From contig CAKQEP010000006.1 in assembly GCA_934230325.1 (NCBI GenBank), forward strand, positions 1-64,000: a stretch of DNA of 64,000 nucleotides. The letters run 5' to 3'. This document shows positions 48,120 through 56,616 of this stretch, piece by piece (position 1 is the first letter of the stretch; every line of letters starts with the position of its first letter). Below the pieces are notes generated by a model that ran no database searches, was not told where the DNA came from, and worked only from the letters and a program-made list of their open reading frames with translations. A program made the position numbers and the translations under genes. The DNA comes from an uncultured Clostridia bacterium. Its GTDB lineage: Bacteria > Bacillota > Clostridia > Christensenellales > CAG-314.

Positions 48120-49843
48120 AACACAATTCGGTAAAAATTCAATACAAAGATACTCTTTTTAAAGACGGTCCTTACAAAAGCGTAAAAGAAGCGATAAGCA
48201 AAGTCGCGCGGTATTACCCCGATACCCTTATTTTCGGTCAACTCGACAAGGATAAAAACGTCGTTTACACCACCGCAAAACAAGCGGAAGAAGAAGTAAT
48301 TTATCTCGGCGACGGACTTATCGAAAACGGACTTAAAGATTGTCATATCGCTATCGTTGCGGACAACGGCGTTCGCTACGTGCTTGCGGACACCGCAATA
48401 TCCAACGGCGTGGGAGTCGTTACGCCGGTGGACAAAGACGCGCCCGACGATTTGACGGCTATGTTGCTGTCAAAATGCGACGCCGACGCGGTAATAACAA
48501 ACTTTTATCTAATCGACAAAATAAACCGCGCGCGCCAACGCTGCCCCCGCCTAAAAACGATAATAACGATAGACAAAAAGGCGGACGGCTGCTTGTTTTA
48601 CGACGATATAGTGGCGGAAGGCAAAGCCTTGAACGACGCAAACAAGGGGATATACCGCGACGCGCCGCTCGACACTTCTAAACCCGCCAAAATACTTTTT
48701 ACTTCCGGCACGACGGGCGCAAACAAGGGCGTCGTGTTGACGGGCGCAAACCTTGCCGCAAATATGAACAACTGTTTGGACGTCGTAAAAACGGGCAAGT
48801 GGGAAGATACTTCTATGAGCGTTTTGCCTATGCACCACTCGACGGAAATAAACACGCACATAATGTCGAGATGGGGCAACGCACGACTCACTTACATAAA
48901 CACCAGCATGAAGGACTTGATGACAAACATCAAAATTTTTAAGCCTTCTATCATTACCGTCGTTCCGATGATTGCCAACGCTTTTTACAACGGAATAATT
49001 GCCAACGCAAAAAAGGCGGGTATGTACGACAAAATGCGCAAAGGAATAAAACTTTCCAACGCGCTGTCCAAAATAGGCGTGGACGTGACGCATAAAATGT
49101 TCAAAGACGTTTTTGCGCCGTTTGGCGGAAACCTGCGGCAAATAATAGTGGGCGGCGCGGCGCTCAACCCCGATATCGTCAACGGATTTAAAGATTTGGG
49201 CGTGTTTATCTGCAACGGTTACGGAATAACCGAGTGCGGTCCGCTTATATCGATGAACAGCGACACCGACAAAGAGTGCCGCTCGGTAGGCAGACCTTGC
49301 CCCGATTTGCAGGTCAAAATTATCGAAGCCGACTCCGACGGAATAGGCGCGCTGTGCGTAAAGGGCGCGAGCGTTGCAAGCGGGTACTACAAAGACGAGG
49401 AATCCACCAAAAAAGTGTTTTATTCCGACGGATTCTTTAATACGGGCGACCTCGCAAGCATAGACGAAAAAGGCAGAATCGTTCTTGCCGGCCGCAAAAA
49501 GAACGTCATAGTGCTGTCCAACGGCAAAAATATCTATCCCGAAGAAATCGAAACGGAAATAGAAAACAATATGACCTATTGCGACGACGTAGTTGTTTAT
49601 AGCATTGATAACGGAGCAAACGCCATTCTCGTGGCGGGGATTTTTGTCAAAGACGACGCAACGAGAGCAGACAAAGACAAAATTAAAGCCGATTTTGCCG
49701 CTTTAAACCAACGACTCGCCGGTTATAAGAGAATCAACGCCGTCAACGTCGCAAAAGAGCCGTACCAAAGAACTTCTACCAAAAAAATCAAACGCGATAC
49801 GGTGCTTGACTGCCACGACGCGGACAACCTGATAAAACTTTGA
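48116..49843 (+). CDS. AMP-forming adenylation enzyme (acyl-CoA synthetase-like)
   Basis: A 575-residue ANL-family ligase that activates a carboxylic acid as an acyl-adenylate. Motifs: LFTSGTTGANKGVVLT (phosphate loop), NGYGITECGPLISM, FFNTGDLASIDEKGRIVLAG, KKNVIVLSNGKNIYPEEIE and the C-terminal Lys in STKKIKRDT. The overall look is closer to fatty acyl ligases than to amino-acid adenylation domains. It is translation-coupled to the condensation gene and followed by a carrier protein, onto which it likely loads an acyl group. Confidence 0.9.
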   Translation: MKHNSVKIQYKDTLFKDGPYKSVKEAISKVARYYPDTLIFGQLDKDKNVVYTTAKQAEEEVIYLGDGLIENGLKDCHIAIVADNGVRYVLADTAISNGVGVVTPVDKDAPDDLTAMLLSKCDADAVITNFYLIDKINRARQRCPRLKTIITIDKKADGCLFYDDIVAEGKALNDANKGIYRDAPLDTSKPAKILFTSGTTGANKGVVLTGANLAANMNNCLDVVKTGKWEDTSMSVLPMHHSTEINTHIMSRWGNARLTYINTSMKDLMTNIKIFKPSIITVVPMIANAFYNGIIANAKKAGMYDKMRKGIKLSNALSKIGVDVTHKMFKDVFAPFGGNLRQIIVGGAALNPDIVNGFKDLGVFICNGYGITECGPLISMNSDTDKECRSVGRPCPDLQVKIIEADSDGIGALCVKGASVASGYYKDEESTKKVFYSDGFFNTGDLASIDEKGRIVLAGRKKNVIVLSNGKNIYPEEIETEIENNMTYCDDVVVYSIDNGANAILVAGIFVKDDATRADKDKIKADFAALNQRLAGYKRINAVNVAKEPYQRTSTKKIKRDTVLDCHDADNLIKL

Positions 49844-49948
49844 TTTGCCGGAGTTGTCCGATACGATAACAAAACAAAAAACAAAAGGAATACTAAACCA
49901 AAACGCCGATACGGTATTTAAACAAAAGAAAAACAAGGAGAAAAATAT

Positions 49949-50188
49949 ATGAGTCAGGAAATAATAGAAACAAAACTTAAAAACATTATTTGCGATTACG
50001 TTGACGTAACGCCGGAAAAAATAGACAGCAAAATGAGTCTTGCGTGCGACGTGGGAGTGGATTCCTATACGCTTATATCGATGGTGTGCAGTATAGAAGA
50101 CGCTTTTAAAATTAGTATCCCCGACGGCGCGTTGGGCAACTTTCACACTTTGTCCGATATGGTAGAATTTATCAAAATGGCTGCGTGA
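49949..50188 (+). CDS. Acyl/peptidyl carrier protein
   Basis: A 79-residue carrier protein. The phosphopantetheine Ser is in GVDSYTLISMV and helix III is FHTLSDMVEFIK. It differs from housekeeping AcpP (usual motif DSL), so it probably belongs to the adjoining ligase and condensation genes. AAGGAGAAA precedes the ATG; a terminator follows. Confidence 0.92.
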   Translation: MSQEIIETKLKNIICDYVDVTPEKIDSKMSLACDVGVDSYTLISMVCSIEDAFKISIPDGALGNFHTLSDMVEFIKMAA

Positions 50189-50206
50189 CGACAAATTTTT
50201 AGGACA

Positions 50207-50242
50207 AAAAAGACAGTTTGCTTTTGCAGACTGTCTTTTTTT
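50207..50242 (+). terminator. Terminator of the condensation/adenylation/carrier unit
   Basis: A 12-bp stem AAAAAAGACAGT / ACTGTCTTTTTT with inner TTGC/GCAG. Confidence 0.88.
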
Positions 50243-50294
50243 GTCGGTATTTTTTTTGGTTTTGGTTTTGTAGATTGTTTTTAATGCGACGGCG

Positions 50295-50933
50295 TTAACG
50301 AGCGTTTTGGTCGTCGTCGGCGTCTTGAATTATTACGTCGCTTTGCGACAAATCCATATTGTTTATCGCTTTATAGTGACCTTCTATTTTTTCTTTCGCT
50401 TGTTTTATTTTGCGGCTGTAAACGAGGGTAAGCACAAACCTTTCTACGCCTTCTATTATAAGGGAGCAACCCGCAAAGATTACCACCGTATCAAAGGAGG
50501 AAAAAACGACCGCTACGCCCAAAATTGCCGTTACCAGCGACAAAATAAACATTACAAACCAGCCGTTTACCTTTGCTTTTGCGCAATATATACTGTCCGC
50601 TAACGTTGACAAAGCGTCAATGACTATTAAAAGTCCCAACAATACGGTAAGAAAATTTTGCAGAATTTTGGGGTATACGAGGCAAAACACGCCCACCAAC
50701 AGCATTACCGCCGAAAGTATCAAAAGGTGCGCGCCCAAAAATCTGTCTATCCAAAAAAACCTTACAAAAAGCGCGACGCTTGCCGCTATCAGATAAATAC
50801 CGAATACAAGGCACAACGCGTCGCCTGCGCTGTCCGGCATTGCCACGCAAATTATGCCCGTTATTACGGTGAGAATAGCGATGATAATGCTGTCCCACTT
50901 AACTTTTTTTAAAAACTCTTTTTTAGAATCCAT
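50295..50933 (-). CDS. DUF308 (HdeD-like) membrane protein
   Basis: A 212-residue protein with six membrane helices grouped in three pairs, each pair having the small-residue pattern of DUF308/HdeD (for example GIICVAMPDSAGDALCLVFG and LLVGVFCLVYPKI). A charged cytoplasmic tail ends in acidic residues. HdeD is linked to acid tolerance in enterobacteria, but the role here is unknown. A perfect GGAGGA site lies before the ATG. Confidence 0.85.
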   Translation of the reverse strand: MDSKKEFLKKVKWDSIIIAILTVITGIICVAMPDSAGDALCLVFGIYLIAASVALFVRFFWIDRFLGAHLLILSAVMLLVGVFCLVYPKILQNFLTVLLGLLIVIDALSTLADSIYCAKAKVNGWFVMFILSLVTAILGVAVVFSSFDTVVIFAGCSLIIEGVERFVLTLVYSRKIKQAKEKIEGHYKAINNMDLSQSDVIIQDADDDQNAR

Positions 50934-51125
50934 ATTTTTTATCCTCCTATGGTATAAAGTCGATACGAGTAATAGGTCGTATCGTTGATATTATACCACT
51001 TTAAAACAAAAGGATATCGTTTTTAAACAAAAAAAACAAGCTAGAAAAGATACTGCAAGGTCAAAAGTGTAGAAAAACTCACGCGTCGGCAGTTTTTGCC
51101 GCAAATTGCAACGGTTTTGCGGCGG

Positions 51126-51995
51126 TTACAACTTTAAAGAGTACTTTTTGAGTAAGACTGGGTGATAACTTTGCTTTGACGCGCGCAAACCTTCGTCGCC
51201 CATATCTTCTTCTCGGTTGATTAGTCTTGCGTCGTCGCAAAAGGTTTTTGCAAACAGGTGCGTAATGGTTTCGTACAGACCGCTGACGTTTCGCAAGGCC
51301 TTTTCTACGTGAACAAACAGCGTATCTCCTATTCTGTCGCCGAGAGAAAACGCCGCTATTTTGCCGTCGATTTTTATTCCGCCGTACAAAAAGGCGTAAT
51401 CGCCCATTTTGAGAACAAGCCGTCGTACTGCGGCAATGTCGTAGTTGTAAGTCGCGCTATCGTCGTCTTTGTGGTACTCGTCCAAAAAACTTTCTATGGC
51501 GGGAACGTCGTCGGCGGTAAGTCGCACAAACTCCGCCGTCGGGTAATCTTTTTTAAAGCGGTTGACGTGGTTGCGTTTGGAATTGTATTTGTGTCCCTTT
51601 AGCGTCGCAAGGCTTTGCGCGTCATAAGCGTAATCCGCGTCGGCAATTCCCATATCCGTCGGCGTTGCTCCGAAAGTGTTTTGCACGACGTCGGTATAAC
51701 TCTCGGGAATAGCCACGACGTGCAAAATTTCCTTTTGTTCGCGGCAATGAGCGTTTAGCGCGTTTAGCGCGGCGGGAAGATTTTTTTTGTCGGTTATCGG
51801 AAGAAAATACTGTGTTTTTCCTCCGTTGGTTTGCCTGATAAACAGCGCGTCGTTATCTATGCAAAAGCGATAATCATAAAAATCCCCCCATAGCAAAAGC
51901 ACGGCGGGGGTATAATCGCAAAGGCGATAGTCGCAAGAGTAAAGGTAGGGGTAAAGTTGTTTTACGTTTGAGAAATCGATTTTTTTAAACAGCAT
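51126..51995 (-). CDS. DUF2156 / LPG-synthase-type acyltransferase-fold protein
   Basis: A 289-residue soluble protein of the phosphatidylglycerol lysyltransferase C-terminal family (two GNAT folds). The signature LKGHKYNSKRNHVNRFKKDY is clear, with later IAAFSLGDRIGDTLFVHVEKA and INREEDMGDEGLRASKQSYHP. No membrane domain, so lipid lysinylation is not assured; Clostridia have many such soluble members, suggested to move aminoacyl groups from tRNA. Stand-alone gene. Confidence 0.88.
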   Translation of the reverse strand: MLFKKIDFSNVKQLYPYLYSCDYRLCDYTPAVLLLWGDFYDYRFCIDNDALFIRQTNGGKTQYFLPITDKKNLPAALNALNAHCREQKEILHVVAIPESYTDVVQNTFGATPTDMGIADADYAYDAQSLATLKGHKYNSKRNHVNRFKKDYPTAEFVRLTADDVPAIESFLDEYHKDDDSATYNYDIAAVRRLVLKMGDYAFLYGGIKIDGKIAAFSLGDRIGDTLFVHVEKALRNVSGLYETITHLFAKTFCDDARLINREEDMGDEGLRASKQSYHPVLLKKYSLKL

Positions 51996-52150
51996 AAAAT
52001 CCTTAATTGCGATTTTTCTTTATATTACCACATAACGAAGCAAATTACAATATTTTGCGATAAAAAAATTTTGTAACGGCGGTTTTGACGGCGTTGCGGC
52101 GGGGTAAATCGCAGAAAAAAAGCAAACGGAAAATCGTAAAAACCGCAAGC

Positions 52151-52193
52151 AAAAAAGAAAGCCGTTACCGTCCTAAAAGGGCGGTAGCGGCTT
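52151..52193 (-). terminator. Terminator of the lipoprotein gene
   Basis: On the minus strand a 15-bp stem (AAGCCGTTACCGTCC paired with GGGCGGTAGCGGCTT, two G-U pairs) is followed by a T-rich run. Confidence 0.82.
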
Positions 52194-52209
52194 GTTGACG
52201 TCGTTTTTG

Positions 52210-53310
52210 TTAACCGATAAGGGCAAGGCTTGTAGGCGTTATCGTTGCGACGATATAAGCGTCTTGCATTTTGACGAGCGCTTGAAGGTTGGTGCTCGAC
52301 GTTTCGTTTTTTGCGTCAAAGTAGTAGAGAACGGGTACGCTGTTTCCGACGGAAAGGCGTACTTCCGCTATTTTGCGGTCGGTAACGCCGACGACGTTGC
52401 CGTAAGCGTCGGTGTATGCGTCGCCGTCTTGATAGTAAACGAGTTTGCCGTCTTTGTCGAGAGTTTTGGGTACGCCGCCGAGTTTAGCGTCAAAAGCGTA
52501 AGTTTTTGCGACCGAAGCCGTAACCGATTTGACTTTTCCTGCCGTCGTGTCGGTGACGTTTAACGCCGTAGACGAGTTTGTAGACAGCGTTTTGAGAGAG
52601 AACCCGCGCAAAACAAAGCCTAATTGTTCGTTGTCGTAGGTTTTTGCGGCGGTTGATTTTTTAAGTTTTTGAGTTTCTTGCAATCCTGCGGCGTTTTTGG
52701 TTTGAAGAACGGGTTTTTTTGCGGAATAGTCGTACGTTGCGGTTACCGTAAAGTCGTTTATTTCGCAAGCGTCTTTGCCGCCGATAAACACGCTTTTGAC
52801 GGAGCGGGTACTTTTTGCGGGCAAAGAGTTGGAGGAGTAAAACACGCATTCCGTCGTGACGGAAGTTTTGCTAATCAACTTGTCGCCGTCCGCGTAAAAA
52901 TTTGAGCCGTCTTTGGCTTTGCTTTTTGCGACGTCGTACAGCGCGTCTTTGCCGCCGAAGTCTGCGCGGGCGTAAGTTTCCGTCATCGTAAGGACGGTTT
53001 TTAACAGCCACGCTTCCTTGCCGTCAAAGTCGGTTTTGGTTATCGTAGAAGTATAAACGCCTTCCGCCTTGCTCGGAATAATTTGAGCAAACGCGCTTTT
53101 GTAAACGTATTCGCCGTTGACTTTTGCGGCGTTGTAAATGCCTACGTAAGCGAGTTCGTAATCGCTGGCGCGTCTTACCGTGTATTCGAGCGTTTCCCCG
53201 TCTTTCCACTTGACGGAGGAAACGGGTACGACGGCGGACGAGCAACCGGACAACAGCGCGGCGCAGATAACAAAGCACATAATCAATGCAAAAATGGATA
53301 ATCTTTTCAT
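52210..53310 (-). CDS. Secreted lipoprotein of unknown function
   Basis: A 366-residue protein with an N-terminal signal peptide and lipobox LLSGC (Cys about 23), so it should be lipid-anchored outside the membrane. The mature part is rich in Lys, Thr, Ser, Ala and Asp and probably beta-rich, with no named domain recognised. It has a perfect promoter back-to-back with that of addB and its own terminator. Confidence 0.8.
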   Translation of the reverse strand: MKRLSIFALIMCFVICAALLSGCSSAVVPVSSVKWKDGETLEYTVRRASDYELAYVGIYNAAKVNGEYVYKSAFAQIIPSKAEGVYTSTITKTDFDGKEAWLLKTVLTMTETYARADFGGKDALYDVAKSKAKDGSNFYADGDKLISKTSVTTECVFYSSNSLPAKSTRSVKSVFIGGKDACEINDFTVTATYDYSAKKPVLQTKNAAGLQETQKLKKSTAAKTYDNEQLGFVLRGFSLKTLSTNSSTALNVTDTTAGKVKSVTASVAKTYAFDAKLGGVPKTLDKDGKLVYYQDGDAYTDAYGNVVGVTDRKIAEVRLSVGNSVPVLYYFDAKNETSSTNLQALVKMQDAYIVATITPTSLALIG

Positions 53311-53365
53311 AAAAATCTCCGAATATAAAGTTTCTGTCTGATATTTTTTTGGTTTGCGTCAAGTC

Positions 53366-53423
53366 ATTATACAACAAAAATGCGGCGTTGTCAATTGACA
53401 ATAAGATAATTACGCTTTATAAT
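53366..53423. promoter_or_regulatory. Back-to-back consensus promoters sharing a palindromic -35 region
   Basis: Plus strand: TTGACA (53395-53400), 17 bp, TATAAT (53418-53423). Minus strand: TTGACA (53389-53394), 17 bp, TATAAT (53366-53371). The adjoining -35 boxes form the palindrome TTGTCAATTGACAA (53388-53401). Both are perfect consensus promoters. Plus-strand initiation is predicted at or within one base of the addB ATG (53431). Confidence 0.92.
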
Positions 53424-53430
53424 TAAAAAT

Positions 53431-56400
53431 ATGAAAGCGACGTTGATAAACGCAAACACTTTGCGCGCGGCAAAAATAGCCGTCGACAACAAAATAAGGG
53501 AGTTGAACCCCCGCAACCTTGACAAGCGGTACTTTGTGATAGTTCCCGACCGCAGCACCGTCGACGCAGAAAAAGCCTTGCTCGACGTCACGGGCGGCAG
53601 TTTTAACGTTCAGGTTGTTACCTTCAAAAAGTTTGCGTCGCTGTTTGTAAAAACCGATTTAAACTATCTCACCAAGCAAAACGGAGTGCTTTTGCTGTCG
53701 AGAGTAGCGGACAAAATCTCAAAAAATCTCAAATGTTTTAAAGATAACGACAGCGCGGGGTTTGTCGCAAAAACCTACGACTTGATAAGCGGCTTGAAGT
53801 ATGCGGGAGTGACTCCGCAACAACTTTCTCAAGCGGATTTGCCGCAAGAAGTCAAGGACAAGGCGGCAGACGTCGCGCTTTTGTATTCCGAATACGCGGC
53901 GGCGACGGAAGGCAGATTTTTTGACAGCGCAGACACGTTGCAAATGCTTTTTGACAGTCTAAACGCCCAAAATCTCAAAAACTGCGGTTTTTTTGTTTAC
54001 GACTTTTTGAGTTTTTCCGCTCAAGAAAAAAATATATTGTCCCGCCTCGTTTCTTATGCGGATTTCGTGACTGTTGCGGCGGTTACCAGCGACGACGCGC
54101 GGCACAAACCTACCTTTGACAACGCAGTGCGCGACGCAGTGTACCAAGTGTGCCAAAGACTAAAAACGCCGTTAAAAACGGAAACGTTTGTCGAGTACGC
54201 AAACGGAAACTCGTCGCATATTTTAAACAACGTATACGCGTTTGGACGACAAACGGTAGCAAAATCAAAAAACGATATGTACATAGTGGCGGCGGGAGAT
54301 CTCACCGACGAGTGCAAAAATCTCGCTTGCTTTATCGACGGGTACGTCAAAAACGGCGGTAAGTACGGCGACGTCAAAGTGGTTTGCAGCGACGTAAAAA
54401 CTTATCGCTACGCGCTAAACGAATATTTTAAAGAGTACGGCATACCTACTTATATCGACGTAAAGCAGACGTTGGACAGAAGTTTTGTCAGTCGGTTTGC
54501 GACGGACTTTTTGCGTATGTCGCTAAACAATTTTAAACAAGACAGCGTGTTGCCTTTTGTCAAAAATCCGCTGTTTGGCGGCGACGCGAGCGCATTTGAA
54601 ACGTTTTGCCTAAAATACAATATAAGTTATCGCTTTGACGCTTTTGATATAGGCAAAGAGGACGAATTGTTTTCCGCCGCCGACGAAACGCGCGCAAAAC
54701 TCAAAAAAATTATCGACGATTTTGTCGTTCCGCGTTTTGACTCCGCAAAAAATTACGTCGATTTGTTAAAACGACTTGCGGCAAGCGTTGACGCGGAGCA
54801 GAAAGAGGACGAATTTGTTAAATGGCTAAAAAACAACGGAATGACGGAAGACGCTTCTCGAGTGGAGCAGGCGCGCAAAAAGACGGAGCAGGTGTTTGAC
54901 CAAACGGCTTTTGTGTTAGGGGACGGTCAGATGCCGTTGGACGGATTTATCAGAGCGTTGGAGTCGGCGTTGGCGTCACAGTCGGTGTCGGTAGTGCCGA
55001 CGTTGTACGATTGCGTGAGGATAAGCAATCTCGACAAGGGCAAAAATCACGACGTAAAGGTGTTGTGCGTGATAGGCGCAAACGAAGGGGAACTTCCCAA
55101 AATCAAAAAAAGTTGCGGGTTGCTGTCCGATAAAAACATTTCCGCATTAAACGAGCGCGGAATATCTTTGGAGCCGTCGCTGTCGGAAGAAAACAGGCGG
55201 GAAAAATTTAGCGTGTTAAACCTTTTGGCAGAGCCGACGGATACGCTGTACGTCAGCTACAAAACGACCGACGGTAAAGAGTTGCGGCCGTCTTCCTTTG
55301 TGAATACGTTGCGGGATTGTTTTGCCGACAAAAACGGAACGTACCCTTTCCCGTTGACGAGTTTTGCGGGCAAGTACGGCAGTATTACCACTTTAAAACG
55401 TTGCGTAACAAAGGCGTTGATACGCAAAAAAAGCGGCGCGGAGTTGTCCGACGGTCAAAAGCGGCTGTGCGACGAGTTTGGCGCGCGATTTAGCAAATAT
55501 ATTTACGATGACGGCAAAATATCCGACATAAACAACGGAACGCAACTGTTTTTTAAAAACGATGCGTTGTCCGTCACCCGCATAGAAACTTTTTTCGGCT
55601 GTCCGTACCGCCATTTTATTCAGCACGGCGCAGGTTTGCGAGAAAAACCTTCCGGAGAGTTTAAAGTCAACGATTTCGGCACTATTTTACACTCGGTGTT
55701 TGAAAAATTCGTAGACAAAATCATTGCGGGCAAAAATCCCGACGACGGTACCGCAGCAAAAATTTTTGACGAAGTATTGAGCGACGACAAATATTCCGCG
55801 CTTGCAAAAAGCGGAAAGGGCGGCGCGTTTTGTCGACGCTTAAAAAAAGAAGCGGTTTTGACCTGCCAAAAAATCAAAGCGCAAATACAAAACTCCGACT
55901 TTAAACCGCTGTCCACAGAGTATCGGTTTGGATTTGACAAAAAAACGGCGTTGAAGTGCGGCAAAGGAGAAAACGCCGTTTTGGTCAAGGGCGTCGTTGA
56001 CAGAATCGACGGCAACGGGCAGTCGCTCGTCATAATGGACTACAAGACGGGCAAAGCGGTTTTTGACGAAAAAAAGTTGTACGTAGGCAAAAAATTGCAA
56101 CTACCCGTGTATTCTCACGCGGTGGGGGCGGGGTTTAAAAAGCCCGTCGTGGGGTGTTTTTACTACAAAATTTCCAACGATTACGTCAGGGAGGAAAAAC
56201 AGCCGCTGGTGGGCAGAATCGTGGACAACCCCGACGTAATACGCGCGATGGACAACGATTTGATTTCAGAAAACAAAAGCCGCCTTTTTAAGGTTAAGTT
56301 TAATAAGGACGGAAGTATCGACGGCAAATCGGCTGCTTGCGCGGACAAACAACGTTTTGACGGAATGCAGACTTACGCTTTGCGGCTGGTAGAAAATGCG

Positions 56401-56616
56401 GGCGAACTTATGCGGCAAGGGTACGTCGACGTAAACCCCGTCAACGGCGAGTGCGATTATTGCCCGTGCGCCGATATTTGCGGGTTTAACGATGTCAAAA
56501 TTTGCGAGGTCAGGCAAGAACCCGACGCTCTTTCGACGGAAGTTTTTGACTTTGCGGAGATTGCCGACAGCGACGGCGACAAGGACAAGGAAGGGAATAA
56601 GGAGGCGGAAAAATGA
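53431..56616 (+). CDS. addB: AddB/RexB-type helicase-nuclease subunit
   Basis: A 1061-residue subunit of the AddAB complex, which resects double-strand breaks for RecA repair. The C-terminal nuclease has a metal/catalytic strand LVIMDYKTGKA. Iron-sulfur cysteines are placed as in AddB: one in FFGCPYRHFIQH and three in GECDYCPCADICGF. The N-terminus (ATLINANTLRAAKIA) lacks the Walker A motif found in Bacillus AddB, so it resembles the inactivated helicase half of RexB. The stop overlaps the addA start. The transcript is predicted to be leaderless. Confidence 0.93.
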   Translation: MKATLINANTLRAAKIAVDNKIRELNPRNLDKRYFVIVPDRSTVDAEKALLDVTGGSFNVQVVTFKKFASLFVKTDLNYLTKQNGVLLLSRVADKISKNLKCFKDNDSAGFVAKTYDLISGLKYAGVTPQQLSQADLPQEVKDKAADVALLYSEYAAATEGRFFDSADTLQMLFDSLNAQNLKNCGFFVYDFLSFSAQEKNILSRLVSYADFVTVAAVTSDDARHKPTFDNAVRDAVYQVCQRLKTPLKTETFVEYANGNSSHILNNVYAFGRQTVAKSKNDMYIVAAGDLTDECKNLACFIDGYVKNGGKYGDVKVVCSDVKTYRYALNEYFKEYGIPTYIDVKQTLDRSFVSRFATDFLRMSLNNFKQDSVLPFVKNPLFGGDASAFETFCLKYNISYRFDAFDIGKEDELFSAADETRAKLKKIIDDFVVPRFDSAKNYVDLLKRLAASVDAEQKEDEFVKWLKNNGMTEDASRVEQARKKTEQVFDQTAFVLGDGQMPLDGFIRALESALASQSVSVVPTLYDCVRISNLDKGKNHDVKVLCVIGANEGELPKIKKSCGLLSDKNISALNERGISLEPSLSEENRREKFSVLNLLAEPTDTLYVSYKTTDGKELRPSSFVNTLRDCFADKNGTYPFPLTSFAGKYGSITTLKRCVTKALIRKKSGAELSDGQKRLCDEFGARFSKYIYDDGKISDINNGTQLFFKNDALSVTRIETFFGCPYRHFIQHGAGLREKPSGEFKVNDFGTILHSVFEKFVDKIIAGKNPDDGTAAKIFDEVLSDDKYSALAKSGKGGAFCRRLKKEAVLTCQKIKAQIQNSDFKPLSTEYRFGFDKKTALKCGKGENAVLVKGVVDRIDGNGQSLVIMDYKTGKAVFDEKKLYVGKKLQLPVYSHAVGAGFKKPVVGCFYYKISNDYVREEKQPLVGRIVDNPDVIRAMDNDLISENKSRLFKVKFNKDGSIDGKSAACADKQRFDGMQTYALRLVENAGELMRQGYVDVNPVNGECDYCPCADICGFNDVKICEVRQEPDALSTEVFDFAEIADSDGDKDKEGNKEAEK

